Source: UBA2396 sp038042175
Lineage (GTDB): Bacteria; Planctomycetota; Phycisphaerae; Phycisphaerales; UBA1924
DNA: 64,000 bases
Assembly (NCBI GenBank): GCA_964358855.1
Contig: CAYHQQ010000004.1
Span: forward strand, 62,001 to 126,000
Direction: 5' to 3'
Under the pieces are notes generated by a model, which saw only the letters and a program-made list of their open reading frames with translations, was not told the DNA's origin and did not search any database. Positions within the stretch are counted from its first letter, which is position 1. Each line of letters begins with the position of its first letter. The position numbers and the translations under genes were made by a program. Below are positions 44,846 to 53,426 of this stretch, piece after piece.

Positions 44846-45208
44846 TCACTCCGCGCCGTCTTTCCTGGGCTTTTTCGTCGCCGGTTTGGAGGGTGGCTTG
44901 GCGACGGGCAAAGGAAGGCCGGCCGCCAGCGAGTCGTACTTGGCCGCGGCCTCAAAGTCCTTCTCGGTGATCCCGCCCGCGTCGTGCGTGCTCAGCGTCA
45001 TCGTCACCTTGTTGTAGCGGATGAGGATGTCGGGATGGTGCTGGTCGGTCTCGGCCGCCTGGGCAACCCGACCCACAAACTGCATGGAGACCGCAAAGTT
45101 CTCGAACGCGAACGTCCGCTGGATCGCCTCGCCCAGCTCCGACCACTCGGGGACTTTCTTGAGCGACTCGGCGATCTCCGAATCCGACAACTTCGGCACG
45201 CTGCCCAT
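44846..45208 (-). CDS. phhB: Pterin-4a-carbinolamine dehydratase
   Basis: A 120-residue enzyme of the PCD/DCoH family, which dehydrates 4a-hydroxytetrahydrobiopterin to recycle the pterin cofactor. The core signature HHPDILIRYNKVTMTLSTHDAGGITEKD is present (key residues His-His, Tyr-Asn and Thr-His-Asp-Ala-Gly) with the upstream FAFENFAVSMQFVGRVA block. A Lys/Pro-rich 20-residue tail is extra. GGAGGG before the start. No aromatic amino acid hydroxylase is nearby. Confidence 0.92.
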   Translation of the reverse strand: MGSVPKLSDSEIAESLKKVPEWSELGEAIQRTFAFENFAVSMQFVGRVAQAAETDQHHPDILIRYNKVTMTLSTHDAGGITEKDFEAAAKYDSLAAGLPLPVAKPPSKPATKKPRKDGAE

Positions 45209-45300
45209 AACGCCCTCCGCAAGCCACCCCGGCCTCCCAGTCTACCGGCCTGCCCACCACTCCGCAAACCACGCGGATTCCGCTAGGATTCACCACCCCC

Positions 45301-46287
45301 ATGCCTGCCGCGATCACACGTCTGGCCCCCTCGCCCACCGGCGCTCTTCACCTGGGCAACGCGCGGACCTTCTTGCTCACCTGGGCGATCGCGCGCAGGA
45401 ACGCCTGGAAAGTCCTCCTTCGCATCGAAGACCTTGATGGCCCGCGCGTCAAGCCCGATTCCATCGCCTCCTGCATCGACACCCTCGCCTGGCTCGGAAT
45501 CGATTGGGACCAGGGACCGCTCATCCAGTCGCACGACCTCGCACCCTACGTCAACGCGATGCGCCGCCTGGCAGCGCTCGGCCTGGCCTATCCCTCGACC
45601 CACTCGCGAACCGAGATCGAAGACGCCGCGGCCACTCTCGCCCTCTCCGCCCCCCAGGAGGATGCCCACGACACCCCGTTCCCAGCGTCTCTGAGGCCAC
45701 ACCTTTGCCCTCGCCCGTTCGATCCCGCGCCCGGCGACGCTTCACACGCCCCTCCACAGTCCAACTGGCGATTCGTGACGCCCGATACCCCCACGACCGT
45801 CGTAGACGCCTTCGCCGGAACCCACTCCTTCGACACCGCCCGGATCGTCGGCGACTTTGTCGTCTGGACCAAGCGGGACCAGCCCGCCTACCAGCTCGCC
45901 GTCGTCGTCGACGACCACCGCCATGGAATCACCCATGTTGTGCGCGGCGACGATCTCCTGGACTCGGCGGCCCGCCAGCTGCTCCTCTACCGCGCCCTGA
46001 ACCTCTCACCCGAACCCAACCACCTCCACCTCCCGCTCGTCAAAGGACCGGACGGCAAACGCCTGGCCAAACGCCACGGCGACACCCGCGTGGGCTTCTA
46101 TCGCGATCAGGGCGTCCCGGCCGATCGTGTCATCGGCCTGCTCGCCTTCTGGAGCGGGCTCTCACCCGTCCGCCGGCCGATGTCGGCGCCCGAGTTTCGT
46201 GACCGGCTCGATCTCACTATGATCCCAAAAGGCCCCGTCACGTTCACCCAAGAGGACCACCAATGGCTGCTCCAATCCGCACAATGA
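45301..46287 (+). CDS. gluQ: Glutamyl-Q tRNA(Asp) synthetase-like enzyme
   Basis: A 328-residue class I synthetase-like protein lacking an anticodon-binding domain, as in Glu-Q-RS, which glutamylates queuosine in tRNA-Asp. The ATP motif GALHLGN, the substrate segment LLRIEDLDGPR, the HVVRGDDLL block and the KMSK-like KRLAKRHG are present. The zinc-ligand pair of E. coli YadB (YxCxCTR) appears as YPSTHSR, so one or both cysteines are replaced. The 25 nt at its end overlap the DUF192 gene. Confidence 0.85.
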   Translation: MPAAITRLAPSPTGALHLGNARTFLLTWAIARRNAWKVLLRIEDLDGPRVKPDSIASCIDTLAWLGIDWDQGPLIQSHDLAPYVNAMRRLAALGLAYPSTHSRTEIEDAAATLALSAPQEDAHDTPFPASLRPHLCPRPFDPAPGDASHAPPQSNWRFVTPDTPTTVVDAFAGTHSFDTARIVGDFVVWTKRDQPAYQLAVVVDDHRHGITHVVRGDDLLDSAARQLLLYRALNLSPEPNHLHLPLVKGPDGKRLAKRHGDTRVGFYRDQGVPADRVIGLLAFWSGLSPVRRPMSAPEFRDRLDLTMIPKGPVTFTQEDHQWLLQSAQ

Positions 46288-46838
46288 TCATCTTGGTAGC
46301 CGTTGTTGCCGCCTTCGTCATCGTGGGCGCGCCGAGCATCATCCCGGGATGTGAGAACGGCAAGCCGCGCACCCCAAAGCCCCAGCCCGGCGCGCTGCCC
46401 ACCCACACCAAGGTGACCGTCGGCGGCAAGGTCTTTACCCTCGAGCTCGCATTGGAGCAGGCCAAGCGATTCAAGGGCCTCTCCGGTCGCACCGAAATCC
46501 CCGCCGACGGCGGCATGCTCTTCGTGCTCCCCTTTCCTGCCCAGCAGACCTTCGTGATGCGTGACTGCCCGGTCGACATCGACATCATCTATCTTGACCC
46601 GACGATGAAAATCACCGCCTGGCACGAGATGAAGGCCGGACCCGTGAGGACCGAAGCACAAAAGGTCCTCGACGCCCGCGGGGTCAATCAGGAATACGAA
46701 GATCTGCTCTTCAAGTACAGCAGCAAATTCGCCGCCCAGTACGTCATCGAGCTCAAGGGCGGCACCATCGCCCCCATGGGCCTCAAAGAAGGTCAGAAAA
46801 TCGAGATCGACCCCGCCCTGAAGTTGATGTGCAAATAA
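46263..46838 (+). CDS. DUF192 family exported protein
   Basis: A 191-residue protein with an N-terminal membrane helix (MIILVAVVAAFVIVGA) and the DUF192 domain: LELALEQAKRFKGLSGR, ADGGMLFVLPFPAQQTFVMRDCPVDIDIIYLD and GGTIAPMGLKEGQKI. It is longer than usual by about 35 residues before YVIELKGG. DUF192 proteins are exported and of uncertain role. It overlaps the end of the gluQ-like gene and is probably cotranscribed. Confidence 0.85.
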   Translation: MAAPIRTMIILVAVVAAFVIVGAPSIIPGCENGKPRTPKPQPGALPTHTKVTVGGKVFTLELALEQAKRFKGLSGRTEIPADGGMLFVLPFPAQQTFVMRDCPVDIDIIYLDPTMKITAWHEMKAGPVRTEAQKVLDARGVNQEYEDLLFKYSSKFAAQYVIELKGGTIAPMGLKEGQKIEIDPALKLMCK

Positions 46839-46901
46839 GCCGATCCCCAGAGCAGGCCTCCGCGCGGCGGCCCAAGCTCACACCCCGGGGAGTCCAAAAG
46901 C

Positions 46902-48164
46902 GTGGCCGACCGTACGCTCACCTTTGTTGCCTCCGCGGGCGTGCGTGACGGTGTCGAGCGGTACCTCGAGCCCGTCCTCAGCGCGTGGCCCGCACCCGAA
47001 ATGCCCCAGATCCTCGTCGCCGCCGACGCTTGCCAGCTTCCAAAGGGCGCCGAGTCGGGCGCGGCCCTGGTCGCCCTGGGACGCGAGACGCTCCTGGCCG
47101 ACGCCCGAGAACTCGCCGATCGCCTCCACAACGCCCACATCCCCGGCGTCCTGCTCTGCGCAACCCCCGAGGCCTGGCGCCCCAGGCTCCAGCGCGATGG
47201 GCTCATCGTCCTGGATGCCGCCGCCGACCCGGCGCACCTCGCCGCCATGCTCTTTGCCCTCATCGAACGACAGTCCTTCGTGCGACACATCTCCCGGGAC
47301 CTTCAGATCGCCAGCGCCGCCCAGGGAGGCCTCTGCGGCGAGATGGACCGCCTCCACGAAGAGCTCAACCTCGCAAGCAGCGTCCAGCGACAGTTCATCC
47401 CCCGCGTCCTCCCCGACTGTCGCAACCTGGACTTCGCGTCCATTTTCCGTCCCGCCGGCTACTGCAGCGGCGACATCTTCGATATCCGCCAGGCCGACGA
47501 ACACCGATGGGCCTTTTTCATCGCCGACATCGTCGGTCACGGCGTTCCCGCCGCACTCCTCACCATGGTCGTCGCCCGGGCCCTCATCACCCGCGAACGC
47601 ACCGACACCCTCTGGCAGGCGATCGAGCCCTCCCAGGCGCTCGCTCGCGTCAACCGCGAGTTGTGCGCCCAGCCCGAAGGTCCGCAGAGATTCGCCACCG
47701 CGGTCTACGGCCTCATCGACGAGCGCACCCGCGAGGTGACCCTCGCCGGCGCAGGGCATCCCCCGCCCCTTCTCGTCGATCACACCGGCAAGTCCCAGCG
47801 CATCGAGACCGAGGGCCCCCTCATGGGCGTCTTCGCCGAGGCCGAATTCCCCCAGGTCACCTTCAAACTGCCCGACGATCAGGTGCTCCTGCTCTACACC
47901 GACGGGTTCGAGCTCGCGTTCCCGGACCAGGCGGCGATGGCCACGGGCCGTCGCGAGCTCCAAAGTCCCACCGAGCACTACCTCAGGCACCTGGCCCAGC
48001 TCGCAACCACCCAGGACACGGGGAAACGCGACCTGGTTTCGGCCATGCGGCGACTCGAGGAACTGCTCGACCGCCAGGCCGGCTCTCTCCACCGCGCCGA
48101 CGACGTCACCGCCCTGGCCATCGCCGCGTCTCGAAGCGCGTGCGCCACGTCGCTGGCCGCCTGA
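46902..48164 (+). CDS. SpoIIE/RsbU-type PP2C phosphatase
   Basis: A 420-residue serine phosphatase that would control an anti-sigma system. The N-terminal 125 residues look like a receiver-like fold without the phosphorylated Asp. The C-terminal SpoIIE domain has IFRPAGYCSGDIFDI, FFIADIVGHGVPAALLTM and AGHPPPLLVD metal-binding motifs. The gene starts with GTG. A matching anti-sigma kinase or STAS protein is not adjacent. Confidence 0.82.
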   Translation: MADRTLTFVASAGVRDGVERYLEPVLSAWPAPEMPQILVAADACQLPKGAESGAALVALGRETLLADARELADRLHNAHIPGVLLCATPEAWRPRLQRDGLIVLDAAADPAHLAAMLFALIERQSFVRHISRDLQIASAAQGGLCGEMDRLHEELNLASSVQRQFIPRVLPDCRNLDFASIFRPAGYCSGDIFDIRQADEHRWAFFIADIVGHGVPAALLTMVVARALITRERTDTLWQAIEPSQALARVNRELCAQPEGPQRFATAVYGLIDERTREVTLAGAGHPPPLLVDHTGKSQRIETEGPLMGVFAEAEFPQVTFKLPDDQVLLLYTDGFELAFPDQAAMATGRRELQSPTEHYLRHLAQLATTQDTGKRDLVSAMRRLEELLDRQAGSLHRADDVTALAIAASRSACATSLAA

Positions 48165-48622
48165 ACATTCCACCGACATCGTCCAGGTCACCCAATCGCC
48201 CGATGCCGTGCGACGGGGTCGGATCAAACCAGATCCACCCGACCTCTCGGCCCGTGCCCCCCTGGGTGACACCCTTGACCTTCGCGGTTGAATCGCCAAG
48301 ACACCCAGCATTATTGCGGCACTCGCGCCCACGAAGGTCCGCAAACCGCACGCATTCCCGGCACGCACGGAAAATCTGCCGCCGCGGGGGCGTGTCGAAC
48401 GCAAGTGGGGGGACAAAGTCTCCGATGTTTCTGAGAGTGAATCGGGGTGCACGAGAGTGTGCCCGCCGGGTTGGAGGATTCACGCCGTGCTCGACGCCCA
48501 CACGCGTCGACCGCTTTCAGGCTCGCACGTCCGCCGGTCAGTTGCCGGCGGTGGGGATTGTCCCGGCGAGCCCCAGGGTTTTGCAGGGCCCCCGACCTTT
48601 GGGCTCGTTGAAGGAGTTCGCT
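48165..48622. other. Intergenic region upstream of the pseudopilin gene
   Basis: A 458-nt gap with no convincing gene. It ends with AAGGAG before the pseudopilin start and probably contains that gene's promoter and leader. Several short GC-rich inverted repeats occur, none followed by a T run. Confidence 0.4.
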
Positions 48623-49033
48623 ATGCGCAGGCAAGTTCGCAAGGCATTCACGCTCGTCGAAATCTTGATCGTCGTCGTCATCCTGGGCATTCTGGCCGCC
48701 ATCGTGGTGCCCCAGTTCACCAACGCGACCCAGGACGCTCAGGCCGGCAACATCAAGGCCCAGTTGAGCACCATCAACCAGCAGGTCGAGCTCTTCAAGG
48801 CTCGCACCAACGCCTACCCCGATTTCGCGGGCCAGGCCTGGCAGCAGCTCATCGACGGCGGCTATCTCAAGACGTCGCCCGTCAACCCCTTCAACGGCAA
48901 GAGCACGATCGGCTCAAGCGCCGCCGACGACGGCTGGCACTGGTACCCCTCGGTCTCGGGCGGCGCCGATGACACCATCGGCGCGACCAACTTCGACGAG
49001 TCGACCGGCGCCATCACCAAGGGCGTCGTCTGA
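48623..49033 (+). CDS. Type II secretion/pilus pseudopilin, GspG-like
   Basis: A 136-residue prepilin. The type III signal peptide KAFTLVEILIVVVILGILAA has the Phe after the cleavage site and Glu at +5, followed by VVPQFTNATQDAQ, the GspG-like start of the helix. The C-terminal region (NPFNGKSTIG, ADDGWHWYP) resembles calcium-binding major pseudopilins. Strong AAGGAG site. No other secretion genes are near, as is common for planctomycetes, where pilins stand alone. Confidence 0.88.
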   Translation: MRRQVRKAFTLVEILIVVVILGILAAIVVPQFTNATQDAQAGNIKAQLSTINQQVELFKARTNAYPDFAGQAWQQLIDGGYLKTSPVNPFNGKSTIGSSAADDGWHWYPSVSGGADDTIGATNFDESTGAITKGVV

Positions 49034-49078
49034 GTCACCCGAATCTTTCCGCGATTCTTCGCGGATCCGGCTTGAAGA

Positions 49079-49115
49079 CCGGCCGGTCCTTTGAACGGGA
49101 TCGGCCGGCTTTGTT
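49079..49115 (+). terminator. Hairpin between the two pseudopilin genes
   Basis: CCGGCCGGTCC (49079-49089) pairs with GGGATCGGCCGG (49097-49108) including one G-U, then CTTTGTT. It may be a terminator or an attenuator that lowers expression of the second pseudopilin. Confidence 0.5.
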
Positions 49116-49161
49116 CCCCGAACTCCTGCGCTCGGCCCTTGAGCGCGATGAGGACGCTCTC

Positions 49162-49584
49162 ATGCGACACAAGGCCTTTACGCTCGTCGAAGTCCTCATC
49201 GTCGTCGTCATCCTCGGTGTTCTGGCCTCGATCGTCGTGCCCCAGTTCGCCAGCGCCACCTCCCAGACCCAGGAGGTCGCCACCCTCGAGCAGCTCACCC
49301 ACCTGCGCCGCGCACTGGCCGTCTACACCGTCCGAAACAACAGCGCCAGCCCCGCCATCAACTCCGGCGATGGCACCTGGGCCGAGCTCCTCAGCGCCGA
49401 CTACCTCCGCATGGGCGCCCCCGCCAACGGCTGGATCGGTGGTCCGCACGCCCGGGACATCATCATCCGGACGACCCCCGACACCGCCTACCACCGCAAC
49501 TACGGGTGGATCTACGACCCCGCGACCGGAAACATCTGGGCCGCCGCCTTCGACGATGCCGACAAGCCATTTCCCCAGCCCTGA
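49162..49584 (+). CDS. Pseudopilin, second copy
   Basis: A 140-residue prepilin with the same signal region (KAFTLVEVLIVVVILGVLAS) and VVPQFASATSQTQ, then a region (AVYTVRNNSAS) found in planctomycete pseudopilins. It lacks the GspG-type C-terminal loop of its neighbour but has an acidic turn near the end. GAGGA precedes ATG at 49162. Probably arose by duplication of the gene upstream. Confidence 0.82.
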   Translation: MRHKAFTLVEVLIVVVILGVLASIVVPQFASATSQTQEVATLEQLTHLRRALAVYTVRNNSASPAINSGDGTWAELLSADYLRMGAPANGWIGGPHARDIIIRTTPDTAYHRNYGWIYDPATGNIWAAAFDDADKPFPQP

Positions 49585-49650
49585 GTCCCCGCTCGCGGGC
49601 CCATCGCACGCGCGACGGGTCCGTGATCAAGGGGTCAGCGGATCGGACCG

Positions 49651-50037
49651 ATGAGAAAGAACATGCAGAACATCAATCAAACCAGCGCAGTCCATGGGCG
49701 AGCGTACCTCAACGGCGTGCTGACCGCCATCGCCATCCTGCTTGGCGTGATCGCGCTCAAGCCCGTCGAGCTGACATCCACCGCGATGGCCCAGCCCGCC
49801 ACCAAATCGCCCGCCGACACCGGCGACACCGCGCTCACCAACGCCGCCGAGCAGCGCAAGGTCATGATCGCCGAGCTCAAGAACATGGGCAAGCGCCTCG
49901 AACGCGTCGAGGCGGCGCTCGTCAAAGGCGTCAAGGTCACCGAGATGCCCGAGCTCAAGCTCCCGGCCGAGTTCAAGGACGCGCTCAAGGCCTCCAGGAG
50001 CGACAAGTCCGGCACCGTCGCCAAGTCCGCCAATTGA
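49651..50037 (+). CDS. Membrane-anchored small protein with coiled helix
   Basis: A 128-residue protein with an N-terminal signal/anchor (LTAIAILLGVIALKPV) and a helical region rich in Lys/Glu (AEQRKVMIAELKNMGKRLER) that may dimerise. Family not recognised. It stands between pseudopilin-like genes and the third one starts 27 nt after it, so it may be an accessory of the same secretion apparatus. Such anchored proteins next to pilins are common in this lineage. Confidence 0.6.
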   Translation: MRKNMQNINQTSAVHGRAYLNGVLTAIAILLGVIALKPVELTSTAMAQPATKSPADTGDTALTNAAEQRKVMIAELKNMGKRLERVEAALVKGVKVTEMPELKLPAEFKDALKASRSDKSGTVAKSAN

Positions 50038-50063
50038 TCGATGTGGGATGGGAGGGTATCTCG

Positions 50064-50627
50064 TTGTCTTTCGAACATGCACGGCGCGGGCCGATCCGGC
50101 GGGCGTACACGCTCATCGAGGTTCTCGTCGTCATCACCGTCCTGGGCATCGCCGCCGCGACCGTCGTTCCCGCCATGTCGGGCTCGGGCGTGCTCCGCGT
50201 CCAGGCCGGCGTCCGCACCATCGTCGCCGACATCACCTCCGCCCAGTCCGACGCGCTTGCCTTCCAGACCGGGCGGGCGGTCGTCTTCTACCCGTCGCAA
50301 AACCTCTACAAGGTCGTCGAGGTCCGCGGCAACACCATCGACCCCGTTGCCGACCTCATCTCCCAGACCAAGCTGGGCACCTCCGAATTCGGTTTCGCCA
50401 ACATCAACTCCGCCACCCTCGCCGGCGAGGACACCAGAACCCTCATCTTCGACGAGATGGGCTCTCCCGTCACGACGCCCGGCGGCTCCGAGCCCGCCGG
50501 AAACGGCACCATCAAGATCGAGGGCAGCGGGCAGATCTTCACACTCACCGTCGAGGGGTATACCGGCAGGGTCTCGGTCAAACGGGCCGACGCCCCCCCG
50601 CCGGGCTCGGGCCCTTCGGGCGGCTGA
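50064..50627 (+). CDS. GspH/FimT-like pseudopilin
   Basis: A 187-residue prepilin-like protein. The TTG start at 50064 has GGGAGGG 7-8 nt upstream and gives RRAYTLIEVLVVITVLGIAAA as the signal region, with Tyr instead of Phe at +1. The body after residue 40 (VLRVQAGVRTIVADITSAQ, DALAFQTGRAVVFYPS) is the GspH pattern. The tail is Pro/Gly-rich. It belongs with the pseudopilin group at 48623-49584. Confidence 0.75.
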   Translation: MSFEHARRGPIRRAYTLIEVLVVITVLGIAAATVVPAMSGSGVLRVQAGVRTIVADITSAQSDALAFQTGRAVVFYPSQNLYKVVEVRGNTIDPVADLISQTKLGTSEFGFANINSATLAGEDTRTLIFDEMGSPVTTPGGSEPAGNGTIKIEGSGQIFTLTVEGYTGRVSVKRADAPPPGSGPSGG

Positions 50628-50674
50628 TCCGCCCAATGGCGGTGGATGAACCAGACCCAAGAGGGGCACGCCAC

Positions 50675-50953
50675 ATGCGTCGACCGAAACTCGCCAACTT
50701 CGAACAGAGATTCGGCCGCCCCGCCGTGATGTTCACCTGCGCCGTGGGCGTGCTCATCTGGCTCAAGCTCCGACTGGTGACGGGCGTTCCCCGCTCCGTC
50801 TACGCCGAGCCGGGTCTGCCCTCGCCCGAGCAATCCGCCCGCGAACGGGAGGTCTGGCTTCGCACCCACGCGACCCCGCGCTCTGAGGGTCCTGGCCCCG
50901 CGCACATCGAGCAGCCCATGTGCAAGCTCGCGCCGCTGACGGATTTCGATTAA
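50675..50953 (+). CDS. Hypothetical small membrane protein
   Basis: A 92-residue protein with one transmembrane segment (VMFTCAVGVLIWLKLRLV) and a Pro/Arg-rich remainder. Family not recognised. GAGGGG precedes ATG at 50675; an in-frame ATG at 50636 is possible but has no ribosome site. It ends 11 nt before the convergent yraN gene. Confidence 0.5.
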   Translation: MRRPKLANFEQRFGRPAVMFTCAVGVLIWLKLRLVTGVPRSVYAEPGLPSPEQSAREREVWLRTHATPRSEGPGPAHIEQPMCKLAPLTDFD

Positions 50954-50964
50954 TCACCGCCCGC

Positions 50965-51408
50965 CTACCGCGCCCGCGAACGCCGCACCGCGTTCTCAAA
51001 GTGCCGGATCTGGGCACCCCCCTTCTCGTCCAACTCGACCGCGATGATGTCGATCCGCTTGGGTCGATCGTGCCAGTGGTTCGCTTCCACCAGAGTGCGA
51101 AGCAGTCTCAGCAGCTTGGCTTCCTTCCTCGAAGTCACGCTCGCTTCGGGGGCGACGCTCCGGCTTGCGCCCGGCGCGTCGATCCGCCGCACGCGGGACT
51201 TGACCTCGACAGCAACGATCGTCCGCCCATCGGGCGCGTCCGCCACGATGTCGAGCTCACCAAAGCCCGTGCGGATGTTCCGCCCCAGGATCCGGTACCC
51301 GTGCGCAACGAGCCACTCGGCGGCCAGACGCTCCCCGCGCGCCCCCGTGCTCTCGGGCCTGCCGATGAGGCGCAACAACGCGGCACGGATTCGTCCCGCG
51401 AGAATCAA
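50965..51408 (-). CDS. yraN: YraN/UPF0102 family endonuclease-like protein
   Basis: A 147-residue protein with the UPF0102 pattern: GARGERLAAEWLVAHGYRIL, RNIRTGFGELDIVA and VAVEVKSR, in which Glu, Asp and Glu-x-Lys form a restriction-endonuclease-like active site. The start TTG at 51408 overlaps the stop of the upstream gene (TTGA). The biological role of the family is unsettled, probably DNA processing. Confidence 0.9.
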   Translation of the reverse strand: MILAGRIRAALLRLIGRPESTGARGERLAAEWLVAHGYRILGRNIRTGFGELDIVADAPDGRTIVAVEVKSRVRRIDAPGASRSVAPEASVTSRKEAKLLRLLRTLVEANHWHDRPKRIDIIAVELDEKGGAQIRHFENAVRRSRAR

Positions 51409-52781
51409 TTGCTCTCTGCCGGCTCCTTGGCCGGGTCCTTTGGTGACTCAACGGGAGCGACGACCTCACCTCGCAGAACCGGAAGGAAGCACCGCTCCTC
51501 GGCGTACTGCATGAGCCGCTCGCCCATGTCCATCACGTCGCTGACGCTCGCCCTGCTCCGCAGCTTCCCGACAAACCGCCCGATCTCTCGGTCCCGGCGC
51601 TGCTCGAACAGCTCGTTCTCGATGCGCAGCTGCGCGTCGTAGAGCGACATCGACTCGTGTCTGATCGACTCCAGGCAGATCCACGCCATGTTCGATCTGA
51701 ACTCGACGGGCCCCGCAAACTTGCCCTCGGCAAGTCCCTGCGCCGCCTTGTTGAGCACCTCGTCGTCGTACAGCTTGGTCGTCGAGAGCTCGCCCTCGAG
51801 CTTCACCTGGCTCACGCCCGCGTCCTTTGCCCCCGCGAGCAGGTTCTGCGGCAGGCTCGCCACCTCCATGAACGCCGTCCCCGCCGCCAGCGCGTCGGTC
51901 ACCGCCTTCACGCCCGCCTCGTCCTTCTTGGGAACCAGAATCATCCGCAGCACCGCCTCGGGCTTGGGATTGTACTTCTCGTAGTCCTTCTCATACTGCA
52001 GCTTGATGTCACGCCAGGGCACTTGCACCTTGCTGTAGATCCGCTGCGAGAGCTCGTACTTGATGATCTCCCGCTGCTCCTGCCTGCGCATGTACTCGTC
52101 GAGAGAGACCCCATCGCGGGCCAGCGTCGCCTCGTTCGCCAAGAGAAGACTCCCGCGGCTCTTGCGGATCTCCTCCTCGCGGAGCCGCTCCATATACGCC
52201 CGAAGCCCCTGACGCTGCTCGGGCTTGAGGCTCGCCATGCCCTCGGCCCGGAACACCTCATCCTGGATGAACCCCTGAAGCGCCCGCGCCACCTGCTCCA
52301 CCGCGTACTCACGCCAATCGTCCAGCGCCGTCCGGGGCGATTTCTTGATCACCTCCGCGGCCTTGGCCTTCAGCGCCGCCTCCAGTGGCTTGATGAACCC
52401 CGACGCATAGATCGCTCGGTTGTTCACATCGCCCAGTTTCGCGTCGATCAACTCAGGCTCGCCCGTGGGCGCCGCCGAGGGCGACAACACAGGAGGCCCC
52501 GGGTCCGCCTTCACCGGCTCGGTCCGCTCCCTGGCCGCCGCAGCGCTGATCGTCGGGTGGTCCGACGTCGCCGGATGAACCTGGGGTGGAGCTTCAACAC
52601 CCCGCCCAGTCGGCGCCGCGGCCACAGACGCCGCGGGACCAACCGCCGGTTTCGATGTTTCCGGACTCTTGAATTGGGAGGGCGCGACCTGCGCTCGAGA
52701 CGGCCCTCCCGAGCAAGCCGCCAGCGACCCCGCAACCCCCGCCACCACCATCACCCACTTGAATCGACCGTTCAACGGCAT
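51405..52781 (-). CDS. SurA/PpiC-like periplasmic chaperone lipoprotein
   Basis: A 458-residue lipoprotein with lipobox LAAC, a long disordered Pro/Ala/Thr linker (residues 25-110), then helical N-domain and parvulin-like regions: AVLRMILVPKKDEAGVKAVTDALAAG is the start of a PPIase-like domain. The fold is that of SurA/PrsA-like foldases, though the catalytic histidines of parvulins are not evident, so it may be chaperone only. Cotranscribed with yraN. Start 52781 chosen because it gives the signal peptide. Confidence 0.65.
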   Translation of the reverse strand: MPLNGRFKWVMVVAGVAGSLAACSGGPSRAQVAPSQFKSPETSKPAVGPAASVAAAPTGRGVEAPPQVHPATSDHPTISAAAARERTEPVKADPGPPVLSPSAAPTGEPELIDAKLGDVNNRAIYASGFIKPLEAALKAKAAEVIKKSPRTALDDWREYAVEQVARALQGFIQDEVFRAEGMASLKPEQRQGLRAYMERLREEEIRKSRGSLLLANEATLARDGVSLDEYMRRQEQREIIKYELSQRIYSKVQVPWRDIKLQYEKDYEKYNPKPEAVLRMILVPKKDEAGVKAVTDALAAGTAFMEVASLPQNLLAGAKDAGVSQVKLEGELSTTKLYDDEVLNKAAQGLAEGKFAGPVEFRSNMAWICLESIRHESMSLYDAQLRIENELFEQRRDREIGRFVGKLRSRASVSDVMDMGERLMQYAEERCFLPVLRGEVVAPVESPKDPAKEPAESN

Positions 52782-52883
52782 CGTCGGTTGCTCCCTGTCG
52801 CCTAGGATCGATCGAGCCACACCGACAGTCTAGTGCTTCCGCCACTGTCGCGTGGGTCTCGACTCCAACCCGGAATCTCAACC

Positions 52884-53426
52884 ATGACGCCCCCTCCCCC
52901 TCCCCCTCCCGCCGGCGACGAACCCAAGCTCATCATCGACACCGACTGGAAGGCACAGGCCCAGGCCGAGAAAGAGCGCCTCAACGCGACCACCAAGCCC
53001 GCCACGACCCCCGGTCCTTCAGGCCCACAGGGCGAGGATGCCGAACATGGCCCTATCGGCTTTCAGGATCTGGTCTCGATGCTCACCACCCAGGCCCTCA
53101 GCTACATGGGTGCCTATCCGGACCCCAGAACAGGCAAAGCGATGATCGCGCTGGACTACGCGAAGCTGCACATCGACATGCTGGGTGTTTTGGAGGAGAA
53201 AACCAAGGGAAACCTGACCGAGATCGAGCAGACGCTGATCACCCGAACGGTGGCGGAGCTTCGCGTCGAGTTCGTTGAGCTGGTCAAGGCCGTCGATAAG
53301 GCGGTTGCCGAGGGGAAGATCAAGCCCGGGCAAGTCGGCATGGGCGGACCCGGCGGCCAGGGGGCGACACCTGGGATCACGATGGCGCAGCCGGGGCAAT
53401 CCTTCGGCGGCATCATCGGCGGATGA
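52884..53426 (+). CDS. DUF1844 family protein
   Basis: A 180-residue protein with a proline-run N-terminus, then the DUF1844 core: FQDLVSMLTTQALSYMGAY, MIALDYAKLHIDMLGVLEEKTKGNLT and ITRTVAELRVEFVELVK. DUF1844 proteins are common in planctomycetes and acidobacteria; function unknown. It ends in a Gly/Pro/Gln-rich stretch. It is divergent from the SurA-like gene. Confidence 0.88.
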   Translation: MTPPPPPPPAGDEPKLIIDTDWKAQAQAEKERLNATTKPATTPGPSGPQGEDAEHGPIGFQDLVSMLTTQALSYMGAYPDPRTGKAMIALDYAKLHIDMLGVLEEKTKGNLTEIEQTLITRTVAELRVEFVELVKAVDKAVAEGKIKPGQVGMGGPGGQGATPGITMAQPGQSFGGIIGG

